A stretch of DNA of 63,757 nucleotides, taken from an uncultured Granulosicoccaceae bacterium. Its GTDB lineage: Bacteria > Pseudomonadota > Gammaproteobacteria > Granulosicoccales > Granulosicoccaceae. Where the stretch lies: assembly GCA_938045275.1 (NCBI GenBank), contig CALIMV010000047.1, positions 1 through 63,757 on the forward strand, read 5' to 3'. Of the stretch, positions 8,892-17,523 are shown one piece after another; position 1 is the stretch's first letter, and every line of letters starts with the position of its first letter. The translations under genes were made by a program, and so were the position numbers. Under the pieces are notes generated by a model. It was not told where the DNA came from, did not search any database, and saw only the letters and a program-made list of their open reading frames with translations.

Positions 8892-9917
8892 TTAGCCCAA
8901 GTTTTCTTTCAAAACGATTTCAATTCGAACGCGCTCTTGCGAGCTGTCTATTTCCACTTGATCGCTTTTAGCCCTGAGAACCCGCACCGCACTTCGAACG
9001 ATATGGCCAGTGTTCTGGGTTATTACTGCATCGATAGACTCATTCTGGAGCGCTTTTCGGGTGTGGCTGGTTAGCTCATGGGCAACAACGACCAACGGGG
9101 CTGGAAACTTGTCAGATGCGAGGTCCTGCATAATGGCTCGATTTCCAGAACTCAGAGAATAAACGCCAACAACATTGTCGTAATTACGCGTAGCGTTGGT
9201 TAGCGCTTGCTTGACTCTGTTTCTGTCATTGTGTCCTTCCAGTGTTGGTAACACCATGAGATGAGAAAAACGCTCACGCATGGTTTCGTCAAAACCCAGT
9301 CTTCGATCAACACTGTCATGTGATTGCAAGGAATTTGTGATCACTATAATTTTGCCGGGCTTATTAGGTACAAACCTACCCATCAACTTTGCAGCCGTTC
9401 TGCCTGCTGCAACATTGTTGATTCCAATGAAATGATCACATTGGCTTTTTGGTTGGTCAGACACCAGCGCTACAACGGCAATATTGTTTTCTTTTAGTTC
9501 GCTAATGGCATCTCGTACTTGAGGGGTTTCCGGCGCCATAATCGCAATACCGTCAACACGTCTGCGCTGACATTTTCTCAATTCTTTTACCAATGCATGT
9601 GGGTCATTCGGCGGCACCTTTATAAGCTGAATGCTTGAACGCTCTGATGAGGCCCGTATTGATGCCGACTCGATTTCTTCAGTAAGGGTTTTTTGAAATT
9701 GGGACGAATCGTCAGGGAGCACGAAAATCAGTTTGTACTGGCGTTTTTTTGCCAGGTTCGCTGCAGTCACATCTCGGGTGTAGCCTAATTTCTTAATTGC
9801 AGCATTGACACGAGCCTGTGTTTTGGCACTGACACCAGCCCGGTCATTAAGAACTCGATCAACGGTTGCCAGGCTCACATCAGCTTCACGTGCCAAATCA
9901 TTAGTGGTAGGTCGCAT
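8892..9917 (-). CDS. LacI-family transcriptional regulator of the adjacent sugar operon
   Basis: The protein has 341 residues from ATG 9917; a GTG codon immediately precedes it. The N-terminal helix-turn-helix (TTNDLAREADVSLATVDRVL, about 4-23) and hinge helix (TAANLAKKRQY) are typical of LacI-family repressors. They are followed by a periplasmic-binding-like sensor domain of about 270 residues (MAPETPQVRDAI, AAGRTAAKLMGRF). The LATVDRVLNDRAGVS pattern is that of LacI proteins that sense carbohydrates via substituted sensor domains. It is divergent from an ABC-kinase-isomerase operon whose leader holds a perfect 18-bp palindrome with a central CpG, the classical LacI-family operator shape. 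It very likely represses that operon and releases it with the transported sugar or a derivative. Confidence 0.87.
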   Translation of the reverse strand: MRPTTNDLAREADVSLATVDRVLNDRAGVSAKTQARVNAAIKKLGYTRDVTAANLAKKRQYKLIFVLPDDSSQFQKTLTEEIESASIRASSERSSIQLIKVPPNDPHALVKELRKCQRRRVDGIAIMAPETPQVRDAISELKENNIAVVALVSDQPKSQCDHFIGINNVAAGRTAAKLMGRFVPNKPGKIIVITNSLQSHDSVDRRLGFDETMRERFSHLMVLPTLEGHNDRNRVKQALTNATRNYDNVVGVYSLSSGNRAIMQDLASDKFPAPLVVVAHELTSHTRKALQNESIDAVITQNTGHIVRSAVRVLRAKSDQVEIDSSQERVRIEIVLKENLG

Positions 9918-10125
9918 CACAGTTCTCGTGTCTGTTTAAGCGCATCTGTCGCTAACTGGCTTACTTGATTGTTGTTCAACGACTTACGCATTGAGGCACC
10001 CGCGTAAACAGCGCCTTTCAGCTGTTTTTCTAGAGCACCAACACGCAAGTAGGCCAGTTAGCAGTTCTTAGACAAAAAGGTTATGGACAAAATTAATCTT
10101 CATGGTTACGCTTCATAATACAATT

Positions 10126-10143
10126 TTGAGGTACGTACCTCAA
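10126..10143. promoter_or_regulatory. Perfect 18-bp palindromic LacI-type operator
   Basis: TTGAGGTACGTACCTCAA is a perfect 18-bp palindrome with a central CG, as expected of a LacI-family operator. It is 60 bp upstream of the binding-protein start and just downstream of a possible -10 box (CATAAT, 10114-10119), a position suited to repression. The divergent LacI gene starts about 210 bp away. Confidence 0.75.
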
Positions 10144-10203
10144 GTTTTAGTCTGCTAGGCTAAGGTCGAAAAAACGGCCGCTCAACAATTGGAGGAATAT
10201 AGC

Positions 10204-11520
10204 GTGAAAATAAAACAACTTGCATCTGCTTTGCTTTGTGTTGGTGCCGGAATGGGTTCAGCGCCGGCCATGGCTGAAGACCTGACCCTTTGCTGGGCAG
10301 CGTGGGATCCAGCCAATGCACTTGTAGAGTTAAGCAAAGATTTTGAAGCTCAGAGCGGTCACAAAATGAGTTTTGAATTTGTACCCTGGCCAAACTTTGC
10401 TGATCGAATGCTCAACGAGCTAAATTCGGGAGGTCAATTGTGCGATCTGCTGATCGGTGACAGCCAATGGATAGGCGGCGGTGCCGAGTCGAACCACTAC
10501 GTTAAGTTAAACGATTTTTTTGATTCAGCTGACATCAGCATGGATGACTTTGCACCAGCCACTGTGTATGCCTATTCAACTTGGCCAAAAGGTACGCCTA
10601 ATTACTATGCTCTACCTGCAATGGGAGATGCCAACGGATGGTTTTATCGTAAAGACTGGTTCGAAAATGAAGAACTGCAAGCAGAGTTTAAATCTGAATA
10701 CGACCGCGATTTAGCAGAACCCAAAACACAAAAGGAATTATTGGAAATAGCCAAATTTTTCCAGGGGCGCGAAATAGACGGCAAGAAAGTGTATGGCACA
10801 GCTATATTCACTGAACGTGGTTCAGAGGGTATAACCATGGGCGCAACAGGTGCCTTGTATGCATGGGGTTTCAAATATGAAAATACACCCGGCGAGTACG
10901 ATATGGAAGGTGCTGTGAATTCTGCGGCTGCAGTAGAAGCGCTCGAATTTTATAAAGAGTTGTACAAATGTTGTACCCCACCTGGATACACAGATTCCTA
11001 CATGGGAGAGAGTTTGGATGCCTTTAAATCGGGTCAGGTAGCTATGGCAATGAACTGGTTTGCATTCTTTCCAGGGCTTTACGCCGATCCAAATACCGGT
11101 GGCGATAAAATCGATTTCTTTGTTAATCCGCCACAAAACAACCCTGGCTCAACACTGGGCGGGCAGGGCATCTCTGTGGTCAGTTATTCGGAAAAGCAAG
11201 ACGCAGCGCTTGAGTACATAAAATGGTTTGCAGACCCGGCCGTTCAGGCAAAGTGGTGGTCAGTTGGTGGCTATTCCGCCCATAACTCAGTACTTAACGA
11301 CCCAGGGTTTGTTAGCAGTCAACCTTTTGCAGGAGACTTCCTGGAAGCAATGGCGAATGTTCAGGATTTCTGGCAGGAACCAGCGTATGCTGAATTGCTG
11401 CTGGCCATGCAAAAACGGCTGCACGATTATGTTGTCGCTGATAAAGGCACGGCTCAGGAAGCGCTGGATTTGTTGATCGAGGACTGGACAGAAGTTTTTG
11501 AGGATGAAGGAAAACTATAG
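10204..11520 (+). CDS. Carbohydrate ABC transporter substrate-binding protein (family 1)
   Basis: I place the start at GTG 10204, which has GGAGGA eight to thirteen bases upstream; the in-frame TTG at 10189 would overlap this ribosome site. The product is 438 residues with a Sec signal peptide (KIKQLASALLCVGAG, cleavage after AMA) and a family 1 extracellular solute-binding fold (LTLCWAAWDPANALVELSKDFEAQ onward). It should bind a sugar or polyol in the periplasm and hand it to the two downstream permeases. Conserved tryptophans are numerous (for example in WQEPAY and WFADPAVQAKWW), as in sugar binders. It is the first gene of an operon that also encodes a kinase and an isomerase. The ligand is unknown. 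Confidence 0.87.
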   Translation: MKIKQLASALLCVGAGMGSAPAMAEDLTLCWAAWDPANALVELSKDFEAQSGHKMSFEFVPWPNFADRMLNELNSGGQLCDLLIGDSQWIGGGAESNHYVKLNDFFDSADISMDDFAPATVYAYSTWPKGTPNYYALPAMGDANGWFYRKDWFENEELQAEFKSEYDRDLAEPKTQKELLEIAKFFQGREIDGKKVYGTAIFTERGSEGITMGATGALYAWGFKYENTPGEYDMEGAVNSAAAVEALEFYKELYKCCTPPGYTDSYMGESLDAFKSGQVAMAMNWFAFFPGLYADPNTGGDKIDFFVNPPQNNPGSTLGGQGISVVSYSEKQDAALEYIKWFADPAVQAKWWSVGGYSAHNSVLNDPGFVSSQPFAGDFLEAMANVQDFWQEPAYAELLLAMQKRLHDYVVADKGTAQEALDLLIEDWTEVFEDEGKL

Positions 11521-11635
11521 TCGCCTTTAATGACAGCACACTCACTGTGTAGCCTTGCACAGTGAGTGGCTAGTTAAATCAGAATATCCACACACAAATC
11601 AATGCAATTTTTCGAATCTTCAAGAGCGTTTTGTA

Positions 11636-12571
11636 ATGTCGAACGGATCAGCTAAATTGCATTCACCAAAAGCTGGCAAAACAGTTAAAGGGCTTTCCGA
11701 TAAGGCCATTGCATGGTTGTTTGTCGGACCCACCGTTTTTTTATTGCTTGCCATCAATATCTTTCCATTGCTATGGACTGTTTATCTCAGTTTCACTAAC
11801 TACAAAGCCAACAGACCAAATCGCGAAATAAAATATATTGGTTTCAGGAATTACGAACGCATTCTTAACGATGCCGATATCTGGCTAAATATGCAGGCAA
11901 CGGCCCACTTTCTTATCTGGACGATTGTTTTACAAGTGCTTATCGGCTTTACGCTCGCATGGCTTATAAATAAAAAATTCAGGGGTAATGATTTGTGGAC
12001 AACAATTATCGTATTGCCAATGATGTTGTCGCCAGCAGTTGTCGGTAATTTTTGGACGTTTTTCTATCAGCCGCAAATCGGATTGTTTAACTACGTTGTT
12101 AGTTTTTTCACAGGAGTTGACCCGTCTTCATTTGAAATGCTTGGCTCGGTAAGCCTTGCTCCGTGGGCCATTGTCATCGTTGATACCTGGATGTGGACGC
12201 CGTTTGTTATGTTGATATGTTTGGCTGGTCTACGATCAATTCCGGATTATATCTACGAAGCCGCCGAGATTGATCGTGCATCAAAATGGAGGCAGTTCTG
12301 GACAATCACTGTGCCTATGGTATTGCCATTTCTTATGTTGGCGGTATTGTTTAGAGGTATCGAAAACTTCAAGATGTTCGATCTGGTTGTGCAACTCACT
12401 GGCGGGGGGCCAGGTTCAACGACAGAACTTGCCTCAATAAATTTGAAAAGAGAAGCATTTGAAAAGTGGCGTACCGGCTATTCGTCGGCGTTTGCGATCA
12501 TATTATTCGTTACGGTGTTTGGGCTTGCCAGTATTTATGTAAAGGCTCTCAATAAGGTGAAAAACCGGTGA
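11636..12571 (+). CDS. Sugar ABC transporter permease (MalF-type)
   Basis: The 311-residue product starts at ATG 11636. An upstream in-frame extension to 11555 has no hydrophobic or conserved content and is rejected. Six transmembrane segments are visible, beginning with WLFVGPTVFLLLAINIFPLLWTVYLSF without the large MalF periplasmic loop. The EAA loop that docks the ATPases reads YIYEAAEIDRASKWRQFWTITVPM (about residues 204-227). It forms the inner-membrane channel with the next gene and is translationally coupled to it by a GTGA overlap. Confidence 0.85.
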   Translation: MSNGSAKLHSPKAGKTVKGLSDKAIAWLFVGPTVFLLLAINIFPLLWTVYLSFTNYKANRPNREIKYIGFRNYERILNDADIWLNMQATAHFLIWTIVLQVLIGFTLAWLINKKFRGNDLWTTIIVLPMMLSPAVVGNFWTFFYQPQIGLFNYVVSFFTGVDPSSFEMLGSVSLAPWAIVIVDTWMWTPFVMLICLAGLRSIPDYIYEAAEIDRASKWRQFWTITVPMVLPFLMLAVLFRGIENFKMFDLVVQLTGGGPGSTTELASINLKREAFEKWRTGYSSAFAIILFVTVFGLASIYVKALNKVKNR

Positions 12572-13506
12572 GCTACTCCATTACAGACCCATCGAAACGC
12601 CAGAAGAGAGTTGCTGCGTTTCTAGTCATAGCTTATGCGATGATAACTCTGGTACCGCTGCTATGGGTATTCATGACTGGCTTTAAAACCCCTCCCGACA
12701 GCATCAGCTATCCACCAAAGATTTTTTCTGAACCGTCGCTGGAAGGCTACGTCAATCTATTTACCACCAGAACCCGAGTTACACCGGAGCGTTTAGCAGA
12801 GCTACCACCGCCCGAGAACTTTGCACAAGAAATTGTGCGTAATCGAGACATGGTAATCGCAGGAAAATCCAAATACGGAGCGCGATTTTTAAATTCTGTC
12901 ATTATTGGTTTTGGGTCAACGTTTCTTTCTATATTTCTTGGCACTCTGGCTGCCTACGCATTCTCTCGATTTAAAATTCCGCTGAAAGATGATTTACTTT
13001 TTTTCATTCTCTCCACGCGCATGATGCCACCTATTGCCGTCGCCATTCCCATATTTCTCATGTATCGAAAAATAGGCCTCTCAGATACGCATTTGGGGAT
13101 GATTCTGCTCTATACGGCGGTGAATATTTCCCTTGCAGTATGGTTACTGAAAGGGTTCATAGACGAAATACCCAGAGAATACGAGGAAGCAGCGTTAATT
13201 GACGGGTACACGCGTTTTCAGGCCTTTTATAAGGTGGTACTTCCGCAGGCAGCAACCGGTATTGCGTCTACAGCTATTTTCTGTTTGATTTTTGCCTGGA
13301 ACGAGTATGCGTTTGCGGTGTTGTTGACAACGGGTACAGCGCAGACCGCGCCACCATTTATACCGACCATCATAGGCGTTGGGGGCTTGGATTGGCCTGC
13401 TATGGCAGCAGGAGCCACGCTATTTCTGTTGCCGGTATTGGTATTCACTGTTTTGCTTCGAAAACATTTGTTACGCGGTATAACATTTGGAGCAGTTAGA
13501 AAATGA
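12568..13506 (+). CDS. Sugar ABC transporter permease (MalG-type)
   Basis: The 312-residue product starts at GTG 12568, overlapping the stop of the previous permease by 4 nt. Six transmembrane segments are predicted. The first periplasmic loop is long (about 60 residues, rich in Pro and charged residues around TPERLAELPPPENF), longer than in minimal MalG-type permeases and shared by some polyol transporters. The EAA loop is YEEAALIDGYTRFQAFYKVVLPQ. It pairs with the upstream permease. Its stop overlaps the next start (ATGA), so translation runs straight into the small membrane protein. Confidence 0.85.
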   Translation: MSYSITDPSKRQKRVAAFLVIAYAMITLVPLLWVFMTGFKTPPDSISYPPKIFSEPSLEGYVNLFTTRTRVTPERLAELPPPENFAQEIVRNRDMVIAGKSKYGARFLNSVIIGFGSTFLSIFLGTLAAYAFSRFKIPLKDDLLFFILSTRMMPPIAVAIPIFLMYRKIGLSDTHLGMILLYTAVNISLAVWLLKGFIDEIPREYEEAALIDGYTRFQAFYKVVLPQAATGIASTAIFCLIFAWNEYAFAVLLTTGTAQTAPPFIPTIIGVGGLDWPAMAAGATLFLLPVLVFTVLLRKHLLRGITFGAVRK

Positions 13507-13691
13507 TTGGTTTTATTTCAGGCCTGTTTGGGTTAAGGCGCGGGCCGTGGGAAATAGTGGCAACCATTATCATTGCCGTTGGAGTGGTGATGTTAATGCA
13601 ACCTTTTGTCATGTGGGCATTCACTTATTCCTTTATAACCACGCTCGTGGGTACTGTCTTGTTTATTGTTGTAAGTCATTTTCGAGAATAG
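13503..13691 (+). CDS. Small two-helix membrane protein inside the ABC operon
   Basis: This 62-residue protein begins at ATG 13503, overlapping the permease stop (ATGA), and ends 3 bp before the first ATPase. It consists of two hydrophobic helices, IVATIIIAVGVVMLMQPFVM and SFITTLVGTVLFIVVSHF, joined by a short turn, with a short polar N-terminus. The tight coupling at both ends argues that it is a real gene and probably an accessory part of the transporter. Small membrane proteins at a similar place occur in some glycerol and polyol ABC operons. I do not recognise a named family and make no functional claim. Confidence 0.7.
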   Translation: MIGFISGLFGLRRGPWEIVATIIIAVGVVMLMQPFVMWAFTYSFITTLVGTVLFIVVSHFRE

Positions 13692-13694
13692 GCT

Positions 13695-14783
13695 GTGGCA
13701 CAGATAAGAATAAAAAATCTGCGAAAGGACTTTGGTGATTTTAATGCCGTTAAGTGCTCAACATTCACTATTGAAGATGGCGAGTTTTTTATGCTACTCG
13801 GGCCATCAGGTTGTGGAAAAACAACGACATTACGCATGATCGCTGGTTTGGAATTACCCAGTGCCGGTGAGATACATATTGGTAATGAAGAGGTGAGCAA
13901 TTTACCAGCCTCAAAGCGTGATATCGCGTTCGTCTTTCAAATGTTTGCTTTGTATCCGCACATGAACGTGCGTCGTAACTTGAGTTACCCGCTTATCAGC
14001 CAGGGAATGCGAGGCAAAGATGTCAAGGCAAAAGTAGCCGAAGTCGCAAAAATACTGAATATCGAAGGCATTTTATCGAGTCCTGTTGGTGGGCTTTCAG
14101 GCGGTGATCGACAACGCGTTGCATTGGGCCGCGCTATTGTGCGAGACCCGCAAGCATTTTTAATGGACGAACCCTTAGGTGCACTTGATGCCGAGTTTCG
14201 TGAGCACATGGCCGAAGAGCTTAGGGCCTTACACGATCGCATGAATGCAACTACCGTCTACGTAACGCATGATCAACTTGAAGCCATGCAAATGGGCGAC
14301 AAAATTGTGGTTATGAACAATGGTGTAGTGGAGCAGTTCGGGACACCACAAGAAGTGCACGACGACCCTGCAACATTATTTGTAGCTAGCTTTATCGGGT
14401 CTCCTGCGATGAATTTATTACCGTTTACTGGTGCCGTGTCCGCAGGGCAAACCGAACTGAGATTCGACGAAGGCCAATTTGTAATACCCAGGATGCTTGA
14501 AGGTGGGCAAGGTGAGCTTGTACTTGGTATTCGGCCAGAGCATGTGTCTTTACACGATGCAGGTGAGTTTAGGGGGCGTATTGTTACAAGTGAATACCTT
14601 GGAACAACACAAGTAGTCACTCTGGACACGGCTCATGGTGCGACCAAAGCTCGCATCAGCGCAGATATTGATGTACAAGTCGGCGCAAGTGTAGCGCTTC
14701 AGTTCACACCGGATGCGATAAAGATATTCGATAAAACATCAGGTTCAGTGTTGGCTTCACAACGTGATCAGGTGAGGGCATAG
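13695..14783 (+). CDS. Sugar ABC transporter ATP-binding protein (first of two)
   Basis: This 362-residue ATPase starts at GTG 13695. Walker A is GPSGCGKT (36-43), the signature is LSGGD (134-138) rather than LSGGQ, and Walker B ends in MDEP (157-160). A C-terminal MalK-like TOBE domain (about 240-355, with LGIRPEHVSL) follows. It energises import through the two permeases. The paralogous ATPase starts one base after its stop, so the transporter probably uses a heterodimeric ATPase pair, as in glycerol-type Glp ABC systems. The H-loop reads YVTHDQ. Confidence 0.87.
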   Translation: MAQIRIKNLRKDFGDFNAVKCSTFTIEDGEFFMLLGPSGCGKTTTLRMIAGLELPSAGEIHIGNEEVSNLPASKRDIAFVFQMFALYPHMNVRRNLSYPLISQGMRGKDVKAKVAEVAKILNIEGILSSPVGGLSGGDRQRVALGRAIVRDPQAFLMDEPLGALDAEFREHMAEELRALHDRMNATTVYVTHDQLEAMQMGDKIVVMNNGVVEQFGTPQEVHDDPATLFVASFIGSPAMNLLPFTGAVSAGQTELRFDEGQFVIPRMLEGGQGELVLGIRPEHVSLHDAGEFRGRIVTSEYLGTTQVVTLDTAHGATKARISADIDVQVGASVALQFTPDAIKIFDKTSGSVLASQRDQVRA

Positions 14784-14784
14784 C

Positions 14785-15837
14785 GTGGCGACTGTTGAGC
14801 TACACAACGTATCAAAGACGTTTGGCACGGGCAAAACCAGTGTTCAAGCAGTTGACTCAATCGATCTGACCATACCCGACGGCAGTTTTGTGGTGTTGCT
14901 CGGACCAACAGGTGCCGGTAAAACGACAACCTTACGACTTATAGCCGGGTTGGAAACGGCCGATAAGGGCGACATTTGCGTAGCTGGTGAAAGTGTTGTT
15001 TCTGCCACTCCTGCGCAGCGCAATGTAGCGATGGTATTTCAACAATACTCGCTGTATCCACATTTAAGTGTGAAAGACAACCTCGCTTTTCCTCTTAAGT
15101 CGCCTATTTTACGGATGGCCAAAGCAGACATAACCAAACGAATCAATGAGGTGGCTGCTGTTTTACAAATTACCGACAAGCTCAACAATAAGGCGACGGA
15201 GCTTTCCGGCGGCGAGATGCAGCGTGTGTCTATTGGCAGAGCGCTAGTACGTAGCCCATCTATATTTCTTATGGACGAACCACTAAGTTCGCTCGATGCT
15301 AAACTTCGATCTGAGTTGCGACTTGAACTTAAGCATCTGCAGGCTAACCTGGGAGCAACCTTTCTATACGTGACTCACGATCAAATTGAAGCCATGACAA
15401 TGGCGACCCATGTTGGTGTATTAGACGAAGGTAAATTGGTGCAGTTTGGCACGCCTAGAGAAATCTATGAAAATCCGGTGAGTCAATATGTTGCTTCGCG
15501 ATTAGGTTTGCCTCGTATAAATATTGTGCCTATTGACTCTATTTCGTCTGATATTGATGCATCAAATTTTAAAGATAATGCACCTCATGGTGTTACGACA
15601 GTTGGACTTCGTCCAGAAAACATCATTGTAAATAACCCTGGCGAGACTCCCCATTTCAGTGCCTTGGTAAAACGCATAGAACCGCTGGGAGATCAAACAA
15701 GATTGCATTTGAGTATTGCCGATCAAGTAATAGTCACGTTGGTTGAGCCGCATTCCGGATTGGTGACGGGCGATAGCGTTAAGGTGTCGCTGCGGAAACC
15801 ATTGTTTTTTAATGCGCTAGGTGAGCGAGTAAGTTAA
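14785..15837 (+). CDS. Sugar ABC transporter ATP-binding protein (second of two)
   Basis: This 350-residue paralogue of the preceding gene starts at GTG 14785. Walker A is GPTGAGKT (40-47), the signature is LSGGE (140-144), Walker B ends in MDEP (163-166), and a shorter C-terminal TOBE domain contains VGLRPENI. Both ATPases have changed the usual Gln of the signature (Asp and Glu). It probably forms a heterodimer with the upstream subunit. The kinase gene follows after 10 bp with a good ribosome site. Confidence 0.86.
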   Translation: MATVELHNVSKTFGTGKTSVQAVDSIDLTIPDGSFVVLLGPTGAGKTTTLRLIAGLETADKGDICVAGESVVSATPAQRNVAMVFQQYSLYPHLSVKDNLAFPLKSPILRMAKADITKRINEVAAVLQITDKLNNKATELSGGEMQRVSIGRALVRSPSIFLMDEPLSSLDAKLRSELRLELKHLQANLGATFLYVTHDQIEAMTMATHVGVLDEGKLVQFGTPREIYENPVSQYVASRLGLPRINIVPIDSISSDIDASNFKDNAPHGVTTVGLRPENIIVNNPGETPHFSALVKRIEPLGDQTRLHLSIADQVIVTLVEPHSGLVTGDSVKVSLRKPLFFNALGERVS

Positions 15838-15847
15838 GGAGATAACA

Positions 15848-17461
15848 GTGAATCAATTTTTCAATACAAAAGAAACGCTGGTAACCGAAGCTGTTGATGG
15901 ATTATTAGGCAGCAGTGACAAGCTAGCTCGTTTAGATGGCTACCCCCATATAAAGGTAGTGGTCAGAACGGATTGGGATAAAAGTAAAGTGGCACTGGTT
16001 TCGGGCGGTGGGTCGGGTCACGAACCTGCACATGCAGGATTCGTGGGCCAGGGTTTATTAACAGCTGCGGTATGTGGCGATGTATTCGCATCGCCATCTG
16101 TTGATGCTGTATTGGCTGGCATTCTCGCAGTCACTGGCAAAGCCGGTTGTTTGCTTATTGTAAAAAACTACACTGGCGATCGTTTGAACTTTGGATTGGC
16201 CGCCGAACGTGCGCGAGCATTTGGTTTGGAAGTGAACATGGTTGTGGTCGACGATGATATAGCTTTGCCAGATTTACCACAGGCGCGTGGTGTTGCAGGA
16301 ACCTTGTTTGTGCATAAAGTTGCTGGTGCGTTGGCTGAGCAGGGTGCCTCGCTGCAAGAGGTTTCCGACGCTGCCCAAGGGGTTATCAAAGAGGTCATTA
16401 GTATTGGTATGTCGCTAAATACATGCACCATTCCGGGGTCGCCTAAAGAGGAACGAATTGGTGAAGGTATGGCAGAGCTTGGTCTGGGTATTCATGGTGA
16501 ACCTGGTGTTGAACAAGTCGAATTTATTGGTGCAGAGAAAGCGATTACTCAAGTCATCGATAAACTGGCGGCAAAGCAATTATCTGGAGACTATGTTGCG
16601 TTGGTGAACAATCTGGGCGGTGCGACCCCACTTGAAATGTCGATACTCACAAACGAATTACTGAACTCCTCTCTTGCTAAAAACCTTATGTATATTGTTG
16701 GTCCTGCACAGCTTATGACCTCGCTTGATATGCGTGGTTTTTCTATTTCGCTATTGCCCTTAACAGACACCAACCGTTCATTGCTGGCGGCCGATGTTAT
16801 GCCAGTGGCCTGGCCCGGGATGCAAGCACTGCACAGCCCCAAGGTCTTGCCATTGCCAGATGGCCTGTCGCCAATAAAAGCAGTTCCGTCGGCTAATGAC
16901 GAGCGCAAAGCATTTATCAGTCAGTGTTGTGACATTTTAATTAGCCACGAAAAAGCATTAAACGCCCTTGACGCTCGATCAGGCGATGGTGATACCGGTT
17001 CAACTCTGGCATCGGCAGCCCGAGCGATGAAGAGCTCGCTTGATGAGCTACCGTTGGCCGACATGACACAGTTGTATCGAGCCATGGGTATGCAGCTCAG
17101 TCAAACCATGGGAGGTTCCTCCGGGGTTTTGTTGGCTATTTTCTTTGCTGCAGCTGGCGACGCGTCCGCTACAGGGCAAGATGCGGCTGGTTCGTTGACC
17201 GCCGGGCTGGAAAGGATTCAACAGGTCGGTGGCGCCAGACCAGGTGATCGTACTATGATAGACGCTCTCAAGCCGGCACTGGAGGCGCTGCCTGATGGAT
17301 TGGGAGCGGCCAGGAAGGCAGCCAGAGACGGGGCTGATTTTACCTCTACTATAGTGCGAGCAAAGGCTGGTCGGGCAAGTTACATTTCTGCTGACAAACT
17401 TAAAGGCCACAACGACCCTGGCGCAGAAGCGATTGCTTTGCTACTTGAAGGATTAGATTAA
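15848..17461 (+). CDS. Fused DhaK-DhaL (dihydroxyacetone kinase-family) sugar kinase
   Basis: This 537-residue protein starts at GTG 15848 after AAGGAGA. The DhaK part (about 1-335) carries GGGSGHEP (His58) and GIHGEPG (His216), the histidine that binds the keto group covalently. The DhaL part (about 350-537) carries the nucleotide and metal motifs GDGDTG (379-384), MGGSSG (421-426) and GDRTMID (466-472). This is the ATP-dependent architecture, not the PTS form. Family members phosphorylate dihydroxyacetone, but erythrulose and apulose kinases of tetritol and apiose pathways share it. As the only kinase in a sugar ABC operon, it likely phosphorylates a ketose derived from the transported compound. 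No polyol dehydrogenase is present in the operon. Confidence 0.87.
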   Translation: MNQFFNTKETLVTEAVDGLLGSSDKLARLDGYPHIKVVVRTDWDKSKVALVSGGGSGHEPAHAGFVGQGLLTAAVCGDVFASPSVDAVLAGILAVTGKAGCLLIVKNYTGDRLNFGLAAERARAFGLEVNMVVVDDDIALPDLPQARGVAGTLFVHKVAGALAEQGASLQEVSDAAQGVIKEVISIGMSLNTCTIPGSPKEERIGEGMAELGLGIHGEPGVEQVEFIGAEKAITQVIDKLAAKQLSGDYVALVNNLGGATPLEMSILTNELLNSSLAKNLMYIVGPAQLMTSLDMRGFSISLLPLTDTNRSLLAADVMPVAWPGMQALHSPKVLPLPDGLSPIKAVPSANDERKAFISQCCDILISHEKALNALDARSGDGDTGSTLASAARAMKSSLDELPLADMTQLYRAMGMQLSQTMGGSSGVLLAIFFAAAGDASATGQDAAGSLTAGLERIQQVGGARPGDRTMIDALKPALEALPDGLGAARKAARDGADFTSTIVRAKAGRASYISADKLKGHNDPGAEAIALLLEGLD

Positions 17462-17523
17462 TCTCTACATTTCCCTGTTGACTAAACTGAAACAACACCG
17501 CTGAATAAATTAGGAAACTATCA

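Noticed and set aside
11555-11635. N-terminal extension of the first sugar permease
   Set aside because: The extra residues are not hydrophobic or conserved, and ATG 11636 gives the normal permease start.
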